From Helcococcus bovis (GTDB lineage Bacteria > Bacillota > Clostridia > Tissierellales > Peptoniphilaceae), in NCBI RefSeq assembly GCF_046035435.1, contig NZ_JBFNFH010000001.1: DNA of 64,000 bases; one strand, 5' to 3'. Under the pieces are notes generated by a model that had not been told where the DNA came from, made no database searches, and saw only the letters and a list, made by a program, of their open reading frames with translations. Positions within the stretch are counted from its first letter, which is position 1, and each line of letters opens with the position of its first letter. The position numbers were made by a program, and so were the translations under genes. Below are positions 45,234-53,221 of the stretch, piece after piece.

Positions 45234-46508
45234 TTAATATCCAGGCTTTTCTAACATCTTAAACATGTTTGCTTTATATTTTTCTACACCAGGTTGATTG
45301 AATGGATTGATTCCTAAAACATATCCTGAAACTCCAATTGCATATTCAAAGAAGTAAATCATCTTACCTAAGTTATATTCATCAATTTCTTCCAAATGTA
45401 ATACAATATTAGGCACATTTCCATCAACGTGAGCATCTACAGTAGCCTTTGTAGCAACTTTATTTACTTCATCAACTGTTTTACCAACTAAGTAATTTAG
45501 TCCATCTAAATCATCTTCATCTGATTTAATTCTAATGTCATATTTTGGTGTATTTACAGAAATTACTGTTTCAAAAATATTTCTCTTACCTTCTTGAATA
45601 ATTTGTCCTAATGAATGCAAATCAGTTGTAAATATTACACTTGCAGGGAATAATGCTTTTCCATTTTTTCCTTCTGATTCACCTTCTAATTGTTTCCACC
45701 ATTCATTGAATAATTTTAGTTTTGGTTCATATGCTACTAAAATTTCAATATCTTTTCCTTCTCTATATAGAACATTTCTCATTGCAACATATTTTAATGC
45801 ATCATTTTCTTCAAAATCTTTATCTAAAACTTCCTCTCTATAATCTGCAGCACCTTGCATCAATGCATCAATATCAATTCCTGCAACTGCAATTGGTAAT
45901 AATCCTACTGCTGTTAAAACTGAAAATCTTCCTCCAACATTATCTGGTACAACAAAAGTTTCATATCCCTTTTGGGTTGCCAATGTTTTTAATGCACCTT
46001 TTGCCTTATCTGTTGTAGCAAAAATTCTGCTTTTTGCTTCTTCTTCAGAATATTTTTCTTCTAATAATTCTTTGAAAATTCTAAATGCTATTGCAGGTTC
46101 TGTAGTTGTGCCTGATTTTGAAATTACATTTATAGAAAAATCTTTATCACTTAAATATTCCTTTAATTCTACGATTTCTGTAGAAGATAAATGATTACCA
46201 ACAAATATTACTTCTGGTTTATTTTTTGCGTAACTATTTGTTAATGCTGAAAGAACTGCTTGAGCTCCTAAATATGAACCACCGATTCCAATCGCAACTA
46301 AAACTTCTGAATTTTCTCTAATTCTTTTTGCTGCATCTTTAATTCTTTCAAATTCTTCCTTATCATAATTGATTGGTAAATCTAACCATCCTAAGAAATC
46401 ACTTCCTTCGCCTTTACCTTCAACCAAAATTTGTTGAGCTTTTAATACCTCTTCCTTTATTTTATCAATTTTATTTTCTAAAACTGCCTTACTTAAATCT
46501 ATTTTCAT
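45234..46508 (-). CDS. pgi: Glucose-6-phosphate isomerase
   Basis: This 424-residue cytoplasmic glycolytic enzyme interconverts glucose-6-phosphate and fructose-6-phosphate. It has the SIS-fold phosphate loop NVISKSGTTTEPA, GIGGSYLGAQAV near 77, the catalytic Glu region KWW.LEGESEGKNG, and NPFNQPGVEKYK at the end. The length fits the compact Firmicute form. Strong coverage by neighbours at 11 and 18 bases places it mid-operon. Confidence 0.97.
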   Translation of the reverse strand: MKIDLSKAVLENKIDKIKEEVLKAQQILVEGKGEGSDFLGWLDLPINYDKEEFERIKDAAKRIRENSEVLVAIGIGGSYLGAQAVLSALTNSYAKNKPEVIFVGNHLSSTEIVELKEYLSDKDFSINVISKSGTTTEPAIAFRIFKELLEEKYSEEEAKSRIFATTDKAKGALKTLATQKGYETFVVPDNVGGRFSVLTAVGLLPIAVAGIDIDALMQGAADYREEVLDKDFEENDALKYVAMRNVLYREGKDIEILVAYEPKLKLFNEWWKQLEGESEGKNGKALFPASVIFTTDLHSLGQIIQEGKRNIFETVISVNTPKYDIRIKSDEDDLDGLNYLVGKTVDEVNKVATKATVDAHVDGNVPNIVLHLEEIDEYNLGKMIYFFEYAIGVSGYVLGINPFNQPGVEKYKANMFKMLEKPGY

Positions 46509-46519
46509 TTTTTTTCTCC

Positions 46520-47635
46520 TTAATTTAATTCTAAATATAGTACCGCAATGTCATCAACTTGCTTATTATACCTAAAGATTTCAACTTCATTTATAAGTTT
46601 TTTAACAAATTGTTTTTCATTACGATTTTTTCTTATCCATTTTACTAGCCTATCTTCGCCAAAAAAATCTCCAGCATAATTTGTAGTTTCAGTCAATCCG
46701 TCAGTGTATATTAATATTTTATCTCCTTTATTTAAATATAATTCTTTTTCATTAAATTCAACATTCTTAAATAAATTAGATATAAAATATCCACAATTTT
46801 GTAAAAATCCTAATCTTGAAGAATTAAATAAAATTGGCGCACAATTATGACCCGCATTGACATATTTTAAAACATTAGTTTCAGTATCTATAACCATATA
46901 AATAATTGTAAAATACTGACTAATATCTAATTTTAGCTGACTAAACATACTTTTTAATTCTTGTATGGTTTCTGATGGACTTAAATTTTCATCTTCTTGT
47001 ACAATACTTCTCATTGATTGTCTTATAAACATTGTCATTATTGATGCTGAAATACCATGTCCTACAACATCCGCAATATATATTCCTAATTTGTTTTTAT
47101 TTATTTCTATTACATCAAATACATCTCCTGATAAATTATCTGATGGTACATGTCCAAATTGAAATGAAATATTTTTATAATGTTTCTTTTTAGGCAAAAT
47201 ACTTTTTTGAATTTTTTTTGCCATTTGCATATCGTCGTTTATTTTTTTATTAGCAATATATAATTGTTTAGTAGTATTTCTTTCAGCGGTTATATCTCTA
47301 AAAACTTCTATATAACCCTCTAATTCTCCTATATCATTATACACAGGGGAAGCATTTATAGAATATAATTTTCCATCAATATTAACTTCTCTCTTTAATA
47401 AGTCTTTTCCTTGTTTTCTTTTTTCATATAGTTCTAAGAAAAGTTCCGGCGATATTAATCTTCTCTTATTTTTTATAATAAGATTTTCTATTAAATCTCT
47501 CATTGACTTATTTTCAAAAAGAATTTCTCCATTATTATCTCTAATTCTTACTAGATCTTCCATCGCATCTAAAAATCTAAAATTTGCACCCTGGACATAT
47601 CTAGTAAAATTTTCAATTTTAGGCTCAAATTTCAT
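46520..47635 (-). CDS. PAS domain plus PP2C/SpoIIE-type phosphatase
   Basis: This 371-residue soluble signalling protein has a PAS domain (about 15-125, including YIEVFRDITAERNTTKQ) and a short coiled linker. A PPM phosphatase domain of RsbU/SpoIIE type follows, with metal-binding acids in LSGDVFDVIEINKNKLGIYI then ADVVGHGISAS, and LIYTDGLTETTN. Relatives dephosphorylate anti-sigma antagonists; no such partner is in this window. It starts one base after the RNA methyltransferase stop. Confidence 0.92.
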   Translation of the reverse strand: MKFEPKIENFTRYVQGANFRFLDAMEDLVRIRDNNGEILFENKSMRDLIENLIIKNKRRLISPELFLELYEKRKQGKDLLKREVNIDGKLYSINASPVYNDIGELEGYIEVFRDITAERNTTKQLYIANKKINDDMQMAKKIQKSILPKKKHYKNISFQFGHVPSDNLSGDVFDVIEINKNKLGIYIADVVGHGISASIMTMFIRQSMRSIVQEDENLSPSETIQELKSMFSQLKLDISQYFTIIYMVIDTETNVLKYVNAGHNCAPILFNSSRLGFLQNCGYFISNLFKNVEFNEKELYLNKGDKILIYTDGLTETTNYAGDFFGEDRLVKWIRKNRNEKQFVKKLINEVEIFRYNKQVDDIAVLYLELN

Positions 47636-47636
47636 T

Positions 47637-48782
47637 TTAGCCTCCTAGTAAATCTAAAATACTTGGTCCATAGAACTGGTAGTAATTTACTTCTATACGA
47701 CCATTATATAATTTTCTTTTTTTATCAGATTTCATATTTATTTTTCTTTCAAAATCTTCATCTGATGTAATGAAATAAAATGACAAAGTTGTATATTTTT
47801 TTGTAATTTTAGAAATAGAATCATATATTTTTTCTAATTCTTCTTTTTCCCCAATTCTCTCACCATATGGAGGATTAGAAATTACAGTGGCAAAATTATT
47901 TTGTAATCCTACATCTTTTACATCTTTTACTACAAATTTTATATATTCATCAACTCCTGCATTTATAGCATTTTCTTTTGCAATTTCTATAGCTTTTTTA
48001 TCTATATCAAAACCTGTAATCTTAACTTTTTCATCATTTATCGCATTATATGCATTGATTTTTTCTTCTTTATAAATATTTTTATCAAAAAATTTCCAAT
48101 ACATAAAATCAAAACTCCTTGATATACCCGGAGCTATATTTTTAGCAATTAATGTTGCTTCTATAGGAATAGTTCCCGATCCACAAAATAAATCAATAAA
48201 CTCACTTTTTTTATTCCAATTTGAAAGCTGTATTAAAGCTGCAGCTAATGTTTCCTTCATTGGAGCTTCATTTTGCTTAGTTCTATATCCTCTTTTATGT
48301 AATCCTACTCCTGAAGTGTCTAATCTAACAGTAGCAATATCATTTAAAAGAGAAATACTAATTTTATATTCTTCATCCGTTTCATCAAACCATGATCTTC
48401 CATATTCTTTAGACAATCTATTAATAATTGCCTTTTTAGTTATTGCCTGATTATCGGAAATAGAATGTAATTTTGACTTTAAAGATTTTCCTGAAATAAG
48501 TATTTTCCCATTTTCTGAAAGATAGTTTTCCCAATCAAAATTATTAACATTTTCATATATATCATCAAATGTTAATGCCTTAAACTCCAAAAGTTTAATG
48601 TACACTCTCTCTGCTGATCTAAGCCATAGATTAGCTTTTACAATATCTCTTTGACTGCCAACAAATTCAATTTTACTATTTGAAACTTTCACATCCTTAA
48701 ATCCTAAAGCTTCACACTCTTTTTTAACTACTGATTCCAATCCAAATACAGTAGAAATGTAAATATTATAACTATCTAACAT
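47637..48782 (-). CDS. THUMP-domain 23S rRNA/RNA guanine-N2 methyltransferase (YpsC/RlmL-N type)
   Basis: This 381-residue SAM-dependent enzyme begins YNIYISTVFGLESVVKKE with a THUMP RNA-binding domain to about 160. The Rossmann methyltransferase core has FIDLFCGSGTIPIEA and the N2-guanine motif VISNPPYGERIG. Relatives modify G2445-type sites in 23S rRNA. It heads the operon with the phosphatase, pgi, PgpA-like and rnhA genes. AGGAGG precedes the ATG. Confidence 0.93.
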   Translation of the reverse strand: MLDSYNIYISTVFGLESVVKKECEALGFKDVKVSNSKIEFVGSQRDIVKANLWLRSAERVYIKLLEFKALTFDDIYENVNNFDWENYLSENGKILISGKSLKSKLHSISDNQAITKKAIINRLSKEYGRSWFDETDEEYKISISLLNDIATVRLDTSGVGLHKRGYRTKQNEAPMKETLAAALIQLSNWNKKSEFIDLFCGSGTIPIEATLIAKNIAPGISRSFDFMYWKFFDKNIYKEEKINAYNAINDEKVKITGFDIDKKAIEIAKENAINAGVDEYIKFVVKDVKDVGLQNNFATVISNPPYGERIGEKEELEKIYDSISKITKKYTTLSFYFITSDEDFERKINMKSDKKRKLYNGRIEVNYYQFYGPSILDLLGG

Positions 48783-48862
48783 GAAAACCTCCTTTTTTGA
48801 TTATACCAATAAAACACAAAATTGTTAATAAAAATATAAATATTCTTATTTAAATATCAACT

Positions 48863-48956
48863 AACTATATATTATATAGTTATTATTTATTAAAGTAAAA
48901 ATTATACAATATATAGTTTGAAATAATATTGACATTTTCCTGATTCTTGATAAAAT
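48863..48956 (+). promoter_or_regulatory. Promoter and 19-bp palindrome upstream of the first NCS2 permease
   Basis: AACTATATA-T-TATATAGTT at 48863-48881 is a perfect dyad, and TATATAGTTT recurs at about 48911-48920. TTGACA (48929-48934), a 16-base spacer and TAAAAT (48951-48956) form a promoter. The dyad lies about 50 bases upstream of the -35, like an operator. I looked for a purine riboswitch here and see none. Confidence 0.55.
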
Positions 48957-48995
48957 AATTGTGTTAGATTTTACTAAAATAATTCGGAGGATTAT

Positions 48996-50300
48996 GTGGA
49001 AAAGTTTTTTAAGCTTAAAGAAAATGGTACGAATGTACGTAAAGAAATAATTGCTGGTATTACTACTTTCATGACAATGGCTTACATACTATTTGTAAAC
49101 CCTGGCATGTTAAAAGAAACAGGCATGAATCAACAAGGTATTTTTGTTGCAACAGCACTTTCAGGAGCAGTTGCAAGTATTATAATGGGGCTTTTAGCAA
49201 AATATCCATTCGCATTAGCACCTGGTATGGGTCTTAATGCTTATTTTACATACACAATTGTATTGAAATATGGATATACTTGGAATGAAGCCCTATTTAT
49301 TATTTTAATGGAAGGTATTATTTTTATTTTACTTTCAGCTGTTAAATTTAGAGAAGTTATCTTTAAATCTATTCCTGTAACATTAAAAAATTCAATTTCC
49401 GTAGGTATTGGATTCTTTATTGCTTTCTTAGGATTCCAAAGTGCAGGTCTTGTAAAGGCTGGCGAAGGTACTTTAATTTCAGTTGGAAATATTTCAAGTC
49501 CAATTACAATCGTTGCTGTTTTAGGTATTATTATTACAGCTATATTAGTTGCTAGACAAGTTAAGGGAGCAATATTAATTGGTATTATAGCTACAACATT
49601 AATAGGTATTCCTTTTGGCGTTACAAAAATTCCTGCAAACTTCAGCCTTGTAAGTATTCCTCACGGATTCCAAGATGTTGCATTCAAAATTGCTATTCCT
49701 AAAAATATTTTAGAACAATCATTTTGGATTTCATTATTTACATTGCTATTCTTAGATATGTTTGATACAGTTGGCTCACTTGCTGGTGTTGCTTCTAAAA
49801 CAAATATGTTAGATAAAGATGGAAATTTACCAAGAGTTGAAAAAGCTCTTTTAGCAGATGCTATTGGTACAACTTTCGGTGCATTAGTTGGTACATCAAC
49901 AGTTACAACATTCGTTGAATCATCTGCCGGTGTTGCTGAAGGTGGTAGAACTGGTTTAACAGCAATTGTAACAGGAATTTTCTTCCTATTATCAATTGTA
50001 TTTAGTCCAATATTCTTACTTGTGCCTGCAGTTGCAACAGCTCCAGCATTAATTATCGTTGGATTTTTAATGACAAGCCCATTATTAAAAATTAATTGGG
50101 AAGATTTTACAGAAGGTATCCCTGCATTTATCACAATTGCTGCAATTCCTTTCACAGAATCAATTTCTGAAGGTATTGTTTTTGGTGTGCTTTCATACAC
50201 AATAATAAAAGTATTTTCAGGAAAATACAAAGAAATTAGTCCACTTGTGCTAGTATTATCAGGACTATTCTTACTAAGATATGTATTCTTGAATGCTTAA
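48996..50300 (+). CDS. NCS2-family purine permease (AzgA/PbuG-like), first copy
   Basis: This 434-residue, 12-14-helix transporter probably takes up hypoxanthine, guanine or adenine with protons. Typical motifs are AGITTFMTMAYILFVNP, YPFALAPGMGLNAYFTY, LFLDMFDTVGSLAGVASK with the substrate-site Asp, and GTSTVTTFVESSAGVAEGGR. The start is GTG behind CGGAGG; the overlapping ATG two bases earlier is out of frame. A close paralogue follows 59 bases after its stop, with a terminator between. Confidence 0.94.
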   Translation: MEKFFKLKENGTNVRKEIIAGITTFMTMAYILFVNPGMLKETGMNQQGIFVATALSGAVASIIMGLLAKYPFALAPGMGLNAYFTYTIVLKYGYTWNEALFIILMEGIIFILLSAVKFREVIFKSIPVTLKNSISVGIGFFIAFLGFQSAGLVKAGEGTLISVGNISSPITIVAVLGIIITAILVARQVKGAILIGIIATTLIGIPFGVTKIPANFSLVSIPHGFQDVAFKIAIPKNILEQSFWISLFTLLFLDMFDTVGSLAGVASKTNMLDKDGNLPRVEKALLADAIGTTFGALVGTSTVTTFVESSAGVAEGGRTGLTAIVTGIFFLLSIVFSPIFLLVPAVATAPALIIVGFLMTSPLLKINWEDFTEGIPAFITIAAIPFTESISEGIVFGVLSYTIIKVFSGKYKEISPLVLVLSGLFLLRYVFLNA

Positions 50301-50303
50301 TTT

Positions 50304-50329
50304 AATAAGGATGATTTTTCATCCTTATT
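50304..50329 (+). terminator. Terminator between the two permease genes
   Basis: AATAAGGATGA (50304-50314) and TCATCCTTATT (50319-50329) form an 11-bp perfect stem followed by T residues. It should end or attenuate transcription of the first permease gene before the second. Confidence 0.85.
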
Positions 50330-50359
50330 TTTTATATAAAAATTTATTGAGGAGAAATA

Positions 50360-51664
50360 ATGGAAAAATTTTTTAAATTAAAAGAAAACAAAACAAATTT
50401 TAAGACAGAATTTATCGCCGGCCTTACAACATTCATGACTATGGCTTACATATTATTCCTAAATCCAGATATGTTATCTAAAACAGGAATGGATTTCAAC
50501 GGCGTATTTATCGCTACAGCTATTTCTGCTGGTGTAGCAACAATAATCATGGGATTATTCGCAAAATATCCATTCGCACTAGCTCCAGGAATTGGTCTTT
50601 CAGCATATTTCACATATACAGTTTGCTTAAAATATGGATTCAAATGGCAAGAAGCTCTATTTATAATCTTACTTGAAGGTATAATTTTTATTTTGCTATC
50701 ATTCTTCAAAATTAGAGAAACAATTTTTAATTCTATTCCTAGAGACTTGAAAGAATCTATTTCGGTTGGTATTGGATTTTTCATTGCATTAATTGGATTT
50801 AACAATGCTGGTATTATAACAGGCGAAGGCGCAACAATTCTTTCATTAGGAAAAATAACTCAATCTTCAACATTACTTGCCATGCTAGGCATACTTATAA
50901 CAGCGGTATTAGTTGCAAAAAATGTAAAAGGTGCAATTCTATTAGGAATAATCATTACAACTGTTATCGGCATACCAATGGGTGTAACACAAATTCCTGC
51001 TGATTTCACATTTTTCAAAATTCCTTCAGGATTGGAAAATGTTGCATTCAAAGTACAAATCCCAAAAAACATATTAAATGCATCACTAATGATTTCAATA
51101 TTTACATTTCTATTTGTAGATATGTTTGACACAGTTGGTACACTAGCCGGTGTTGCTTCTAAAACAAATTCCCTAGATGAAAATGGAAACTTACCAAGAG
51201 CAGGAAAAGCACTTTTATCAGATGCTATCGGTACAACATTAGGATCATTACTTGGAACATCAACAGTTACAACATTCGTTGAATCATCAGCAGGTGTTGC
51301 AGCAGGTGGACGTACAGGACTTACATCAGTAATCACAGGATGTTTTTTCCTTATTTCACTATTTTTAAGTCCACTATTCCTATTAGTTCCTTCAGCAGCA
51401 ACAGCACCAGCTCTTATCGTAGTAGGAATATTCATGTCAACCGCAGTAAAGAAAATTAACTGGGATGATTTCTCAGTAGCAATCCCATCATTCATAACAA
51501 TAGCTGCAATGCCATTTACATATTCAATCGCAGAAGGAATCGTATTTGGTATAATTTCATACACAATCGTAAACTTAGCAACTGGCCAACACAAAAAAAT
51601 CAGTCCATTGCTATATGTACTAACATTTATCTTTATATTAAGATATATGTTCTTACCACTTTAA
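50360..51664 (+). CDS. NCS2-family purine permease, second copy
   Basis: This 434-residue paralogue of the preceding gene has the same length and the same landmarks: AGLTTFMTMAYILFLNP, YPFALAPGIGLSAYFTY, FVDMFDTVGTLAGVASK, ESSAGVAAGGR. They arose by tandem duplication and may divide purine substrates. AGGAG precedes the ATG. There is no strong terminator until 51953-51982, so its transcript probably carries the repeated region 51665-51950 as a 3' tail. Confidence 0.94.
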   Translation: MEKFFKLKENKTNFKTEFIAGLTTFMTMAYILFLNPDMLSKTGMDFNGVFIATAISAGVATIIMGLFAKYPFALAPGIGLSAYFTYTVCLKYGFKWQEALFIILLEGIIFILLSFFKIRETIFNSIPRDLKESISVGIGFFIALIGFNNAGIITGEGATILSLGKITQSSTLLAMLGILITAVLVAKNVKGAILLGIIITTVIGIPMGVTQIPADFTFFKIPSGLENVAFKVQIPKNILNASLMISIFTFLFVDMFDTVGTLAGVASKTNSLDENGNLPRAGKALLSDAIGTTLGSLLGTSTVTTFVESSAGVAAGGRTGLTSVITGCFFLISLFLSPLFLLVPSAATAPALIVVGIFMSTAVKKINWDDFSVAIPSFITIAAMPFTYSIAEGIVFGIISYTIVNLATGQHKKISPLLYVLTFIFILRYMFLPL

Positions 51665-51675
51665 TATTTATATAT

Positions 51676-51793
51676 CATTGATGAATTGTCATTATTATAT
51701 TAACAACGTCCTTCACTCTAATGTATGGATTTATATTGCATTGATGCATTGGTCATTATTATATAGTTCCAATGTCTAAAAAGTTTGGATTTA
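51676..51793. repeat. Imperfect 63-bp direct duplication
   Basis: CATTGATGAATTGTCATTAT at 51676 recurs as CATTGATGCATTGGTCATTA at 51739, exactly 63 bases on, and the similarity fades toward TGGATTTA at each end. It lies in the 3' tail of the second permease gene. Confidence 0.65.
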
Positions 51794-51805
51794 CCCAAAA
51801 ATGAT

Positions 51806-51949
51806 ATACTGAAAAAGTGTAGTAATCAGAAAAATGCAGATATGCAAAAAAATGTTGTACCTGCAAAAAGTACGGTGTCCTCAAATAGTATTATGTTCAT
51901 AAAAAATGCGGGATCATCAAAAAGTGCGGTCACCAAAAAATTGGACTAT
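51806..51949. repeat. Degenerate 18-bp tandem array, eight units in exact register
   Basis: Eight consecutive 18-base units carry a core like AAAAAnTGCGGT, the core starting every 18 bases from 51814 to 51940. Examples are AAGTACGGT at 51868, AAATGCGGG at 51904 and AAGTGCGGT at 51922. A further unit upstream is one codon short. In one plus frame the array reads as hexapeptides of the form xxK(S/N)A(V/D/G). No ribosome site precedes the only ATG, so I do not call a gene. A terminator follows directly. Confidence 0.65.
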
Positions 51950-51952
51950 ACA

Positions 51953-51987
51953 CCAGAGACATTTAGATATATTTGTCTCTGGTTTTT
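51953..51987 (+). terminator. Intrinsic terminator after the 18-bp array
   Basis: CCAGAGACA (51953-51961) pairs with TGTCTCTGG (51974-51982), followed by five T. It is the first good plus-strand terminator after the second permease gene. Confidence 0.85.
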
Positions 51988-52041
51988 AATTTCTTATAAT
52001 TTATCTATATTTCAGATCCTAAATTTTTGAAAAATCATTTT

Positions 52042-52243
52042 GAGTATGGATAAAATGTCGATTTTTATATTTTCTTCCATACTTTTTCTCGCTATGAATA
52101 TGGATGATTTTTTAATTATTGATTTTTCTTCCATACTTTTTCTCACTATCAATATGGATGATTTTTTAATTATTGATTTTTCTTCCATACTTTTTCTCAC
52201 TATCAATATGGATGATTTTTTAATTTTGTGTTTTTCTTCCCTA
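52042..52243. repeat. 54-bp tandem minisatellite, about 3.7 units
   Basis: Three full units start at 52082, 52136 and 52190, each beginning CTTTTTCTC(A/G)CTAT and ending TTTTTCTTCC(A/C)TA; a degenerate partial unit precedes (52042-52081). Units one and two differ at two positions. Because 54 is a multiple of three, both strands stay open as 18-residue repeats. I see no ribosome site that supports translation. The text TTTTTTCTTCCATACTTT also occurs at about 8171-8188. Confidence 0.8.
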
Positions 52244-52528
52244 TTTTTCAGGAAAACAACTTATGCAACTCAACATAGAGTCGAAATTTGAAAAAATTTT
52301 TTATTATTAAAATCTGATAACACCTACACATAAAAATTAATTAAAAAATTGCATTCTAACTATTTTCCGAATAAAAAAAGAATTAGAAATTTTACTCTCT
52401 AATTCTCTAAATATGTTATATTTTATTCCTTACCAACACTATAAGTATTTGGAAAAAATTAATTTATAATAAATATAAGTTATAAAACATTGATCTTTGA
52501 CAAACAACATTTTATTTTAATAAAAATA
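52244..52528. other. AT-rich intergenic remainder before L25
   Basis: Apart from the L25 terminator at 52380-52405 I see no gene, RNA or repeat in this stretch. Confidence 0.5.
52380..52405 (-). terminator. Terminator of the L25/CTC gene
   Basis: GAATTAGA (52380-52387) and TCTAATTC (52398-52405) form a stem that on the minus strand is followed by seven T. It is about 125 bases past the gene stop. Confidence 0.65.
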
Positions 52529-53152
52529 TTATTCTTCTTCACCAATTACTTCAACATCAGCAGCTGAAACCTCTGCATCATCTTCAAGAACTTCTTCTTG
52601 AGGTTCTGATAATGTACATACTACTTCTTCTAAATCAGTTAAAACAGTAATTTTTCCATCATTTATTCCATCTAGATCTTTTACGTAAAATACATCATTA
52701 TATTCCATATTTTGTACATCTACTGTAAATTCTGCCGGAATATCTTTTGGTAATGTTTCAATTTCAACTTCTTCTAATTGTTGCATTAATACTGAAGGTT
52801 GAACTCTAATTTCATCTCTATTTAATAATACTACAGGAACTGAAACTCTTAATGTTTCATTCATGTTTACACCTAAGAAATCAACGTGTAAGTATTGATT
52901 TTTGAATGGGTGTCTTTGGTAATCTTTGATTAAAACATTTTTTTCTTCACCATTTACAACTAATGTTATAATTGTTGAAGTACCTGCTTCAGAAACGATT
53001 TTATCCAATTCTTTTGCAACTACTTGTAAGTTTAAATTTTCTTTTTCTCTTTGATATAATTGTGCTGGTACTAATTCTTCTCTTCTTAATTTTCTTGAAA
53101 CTGCTGTTCCTTTACCTTCTCTTAGTTCAGCATTTAATTTTAATGTGCTCAT
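52529..53152 (-). CDS. rplY: Ribosomal protein bL25 (CTC/TL5 form)
   Basis: This 207-residue protein has the N-terminal 5S rRNA-binding L25 domain (1-90, with GTAVSRKLRREELVPAQLY and HPFKNQYLHVDFLGV) and the C-terminal beta domain of the CTC form (VPVVLLNRDEI, VEIETLPKDIPAEFTVDV). It ends in an acidic tail (EDDAEVSAADVEVIGEEE). AGGAGG lies just before the ATG. It is a single gene between the repeat cluster and the DUF1002 gene. Confidence 0.96.
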   Translation of the reverse strand: MSTLKLNAELREGKGTAVSRKLRREELVPAQLYQREKENLNLQVVAKELDKIVSEAGTSTIITLVVNGEEKNVLIKDYQRHPFKNQYLHVDFLGVNMNETLRVSVPVVLLNRDEIRVQPSVLMQQLEEVEIETLPKDIPAEFTVDVQNMEYNDVFYVKDLDGINDGKITVLTDLEEVVCTLSEPQEEVLEDDAEVSAADVEVIGEEE

Positions 53153-53221
53153 TATGCCTCCTCTTATTAATTAATATCAATCGCCTTGATATTATACCAT
53201 ATTTTTGCTAATTATCCTAAT

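Noticed and set aside
48783..48995. Purine riboswitch upstream of the permease pair
   Set aside because: The conserved loop sequences and paired core of the purine aptamer are not present.
49661..51594. Antisense ORFs opposite the purine permeases
   Set aside because: They are low-complexity shadows of conserved transporter genes and occur at the same place in both paralogues.
51785..52030. Small repeat protein with K(S/N)A(V/D) hexapeptides
   Set aside because: The frame is open, but no ribosome site precedes the ATG, the frame runs through the terminator hairpin, and the repeat explains the open frame.
52012..52291. Small proteins from the 54-bp repeat on either strand
   Set aside because: Both frames exist because 54 is divisible by three. 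Neither has a convincing start site.
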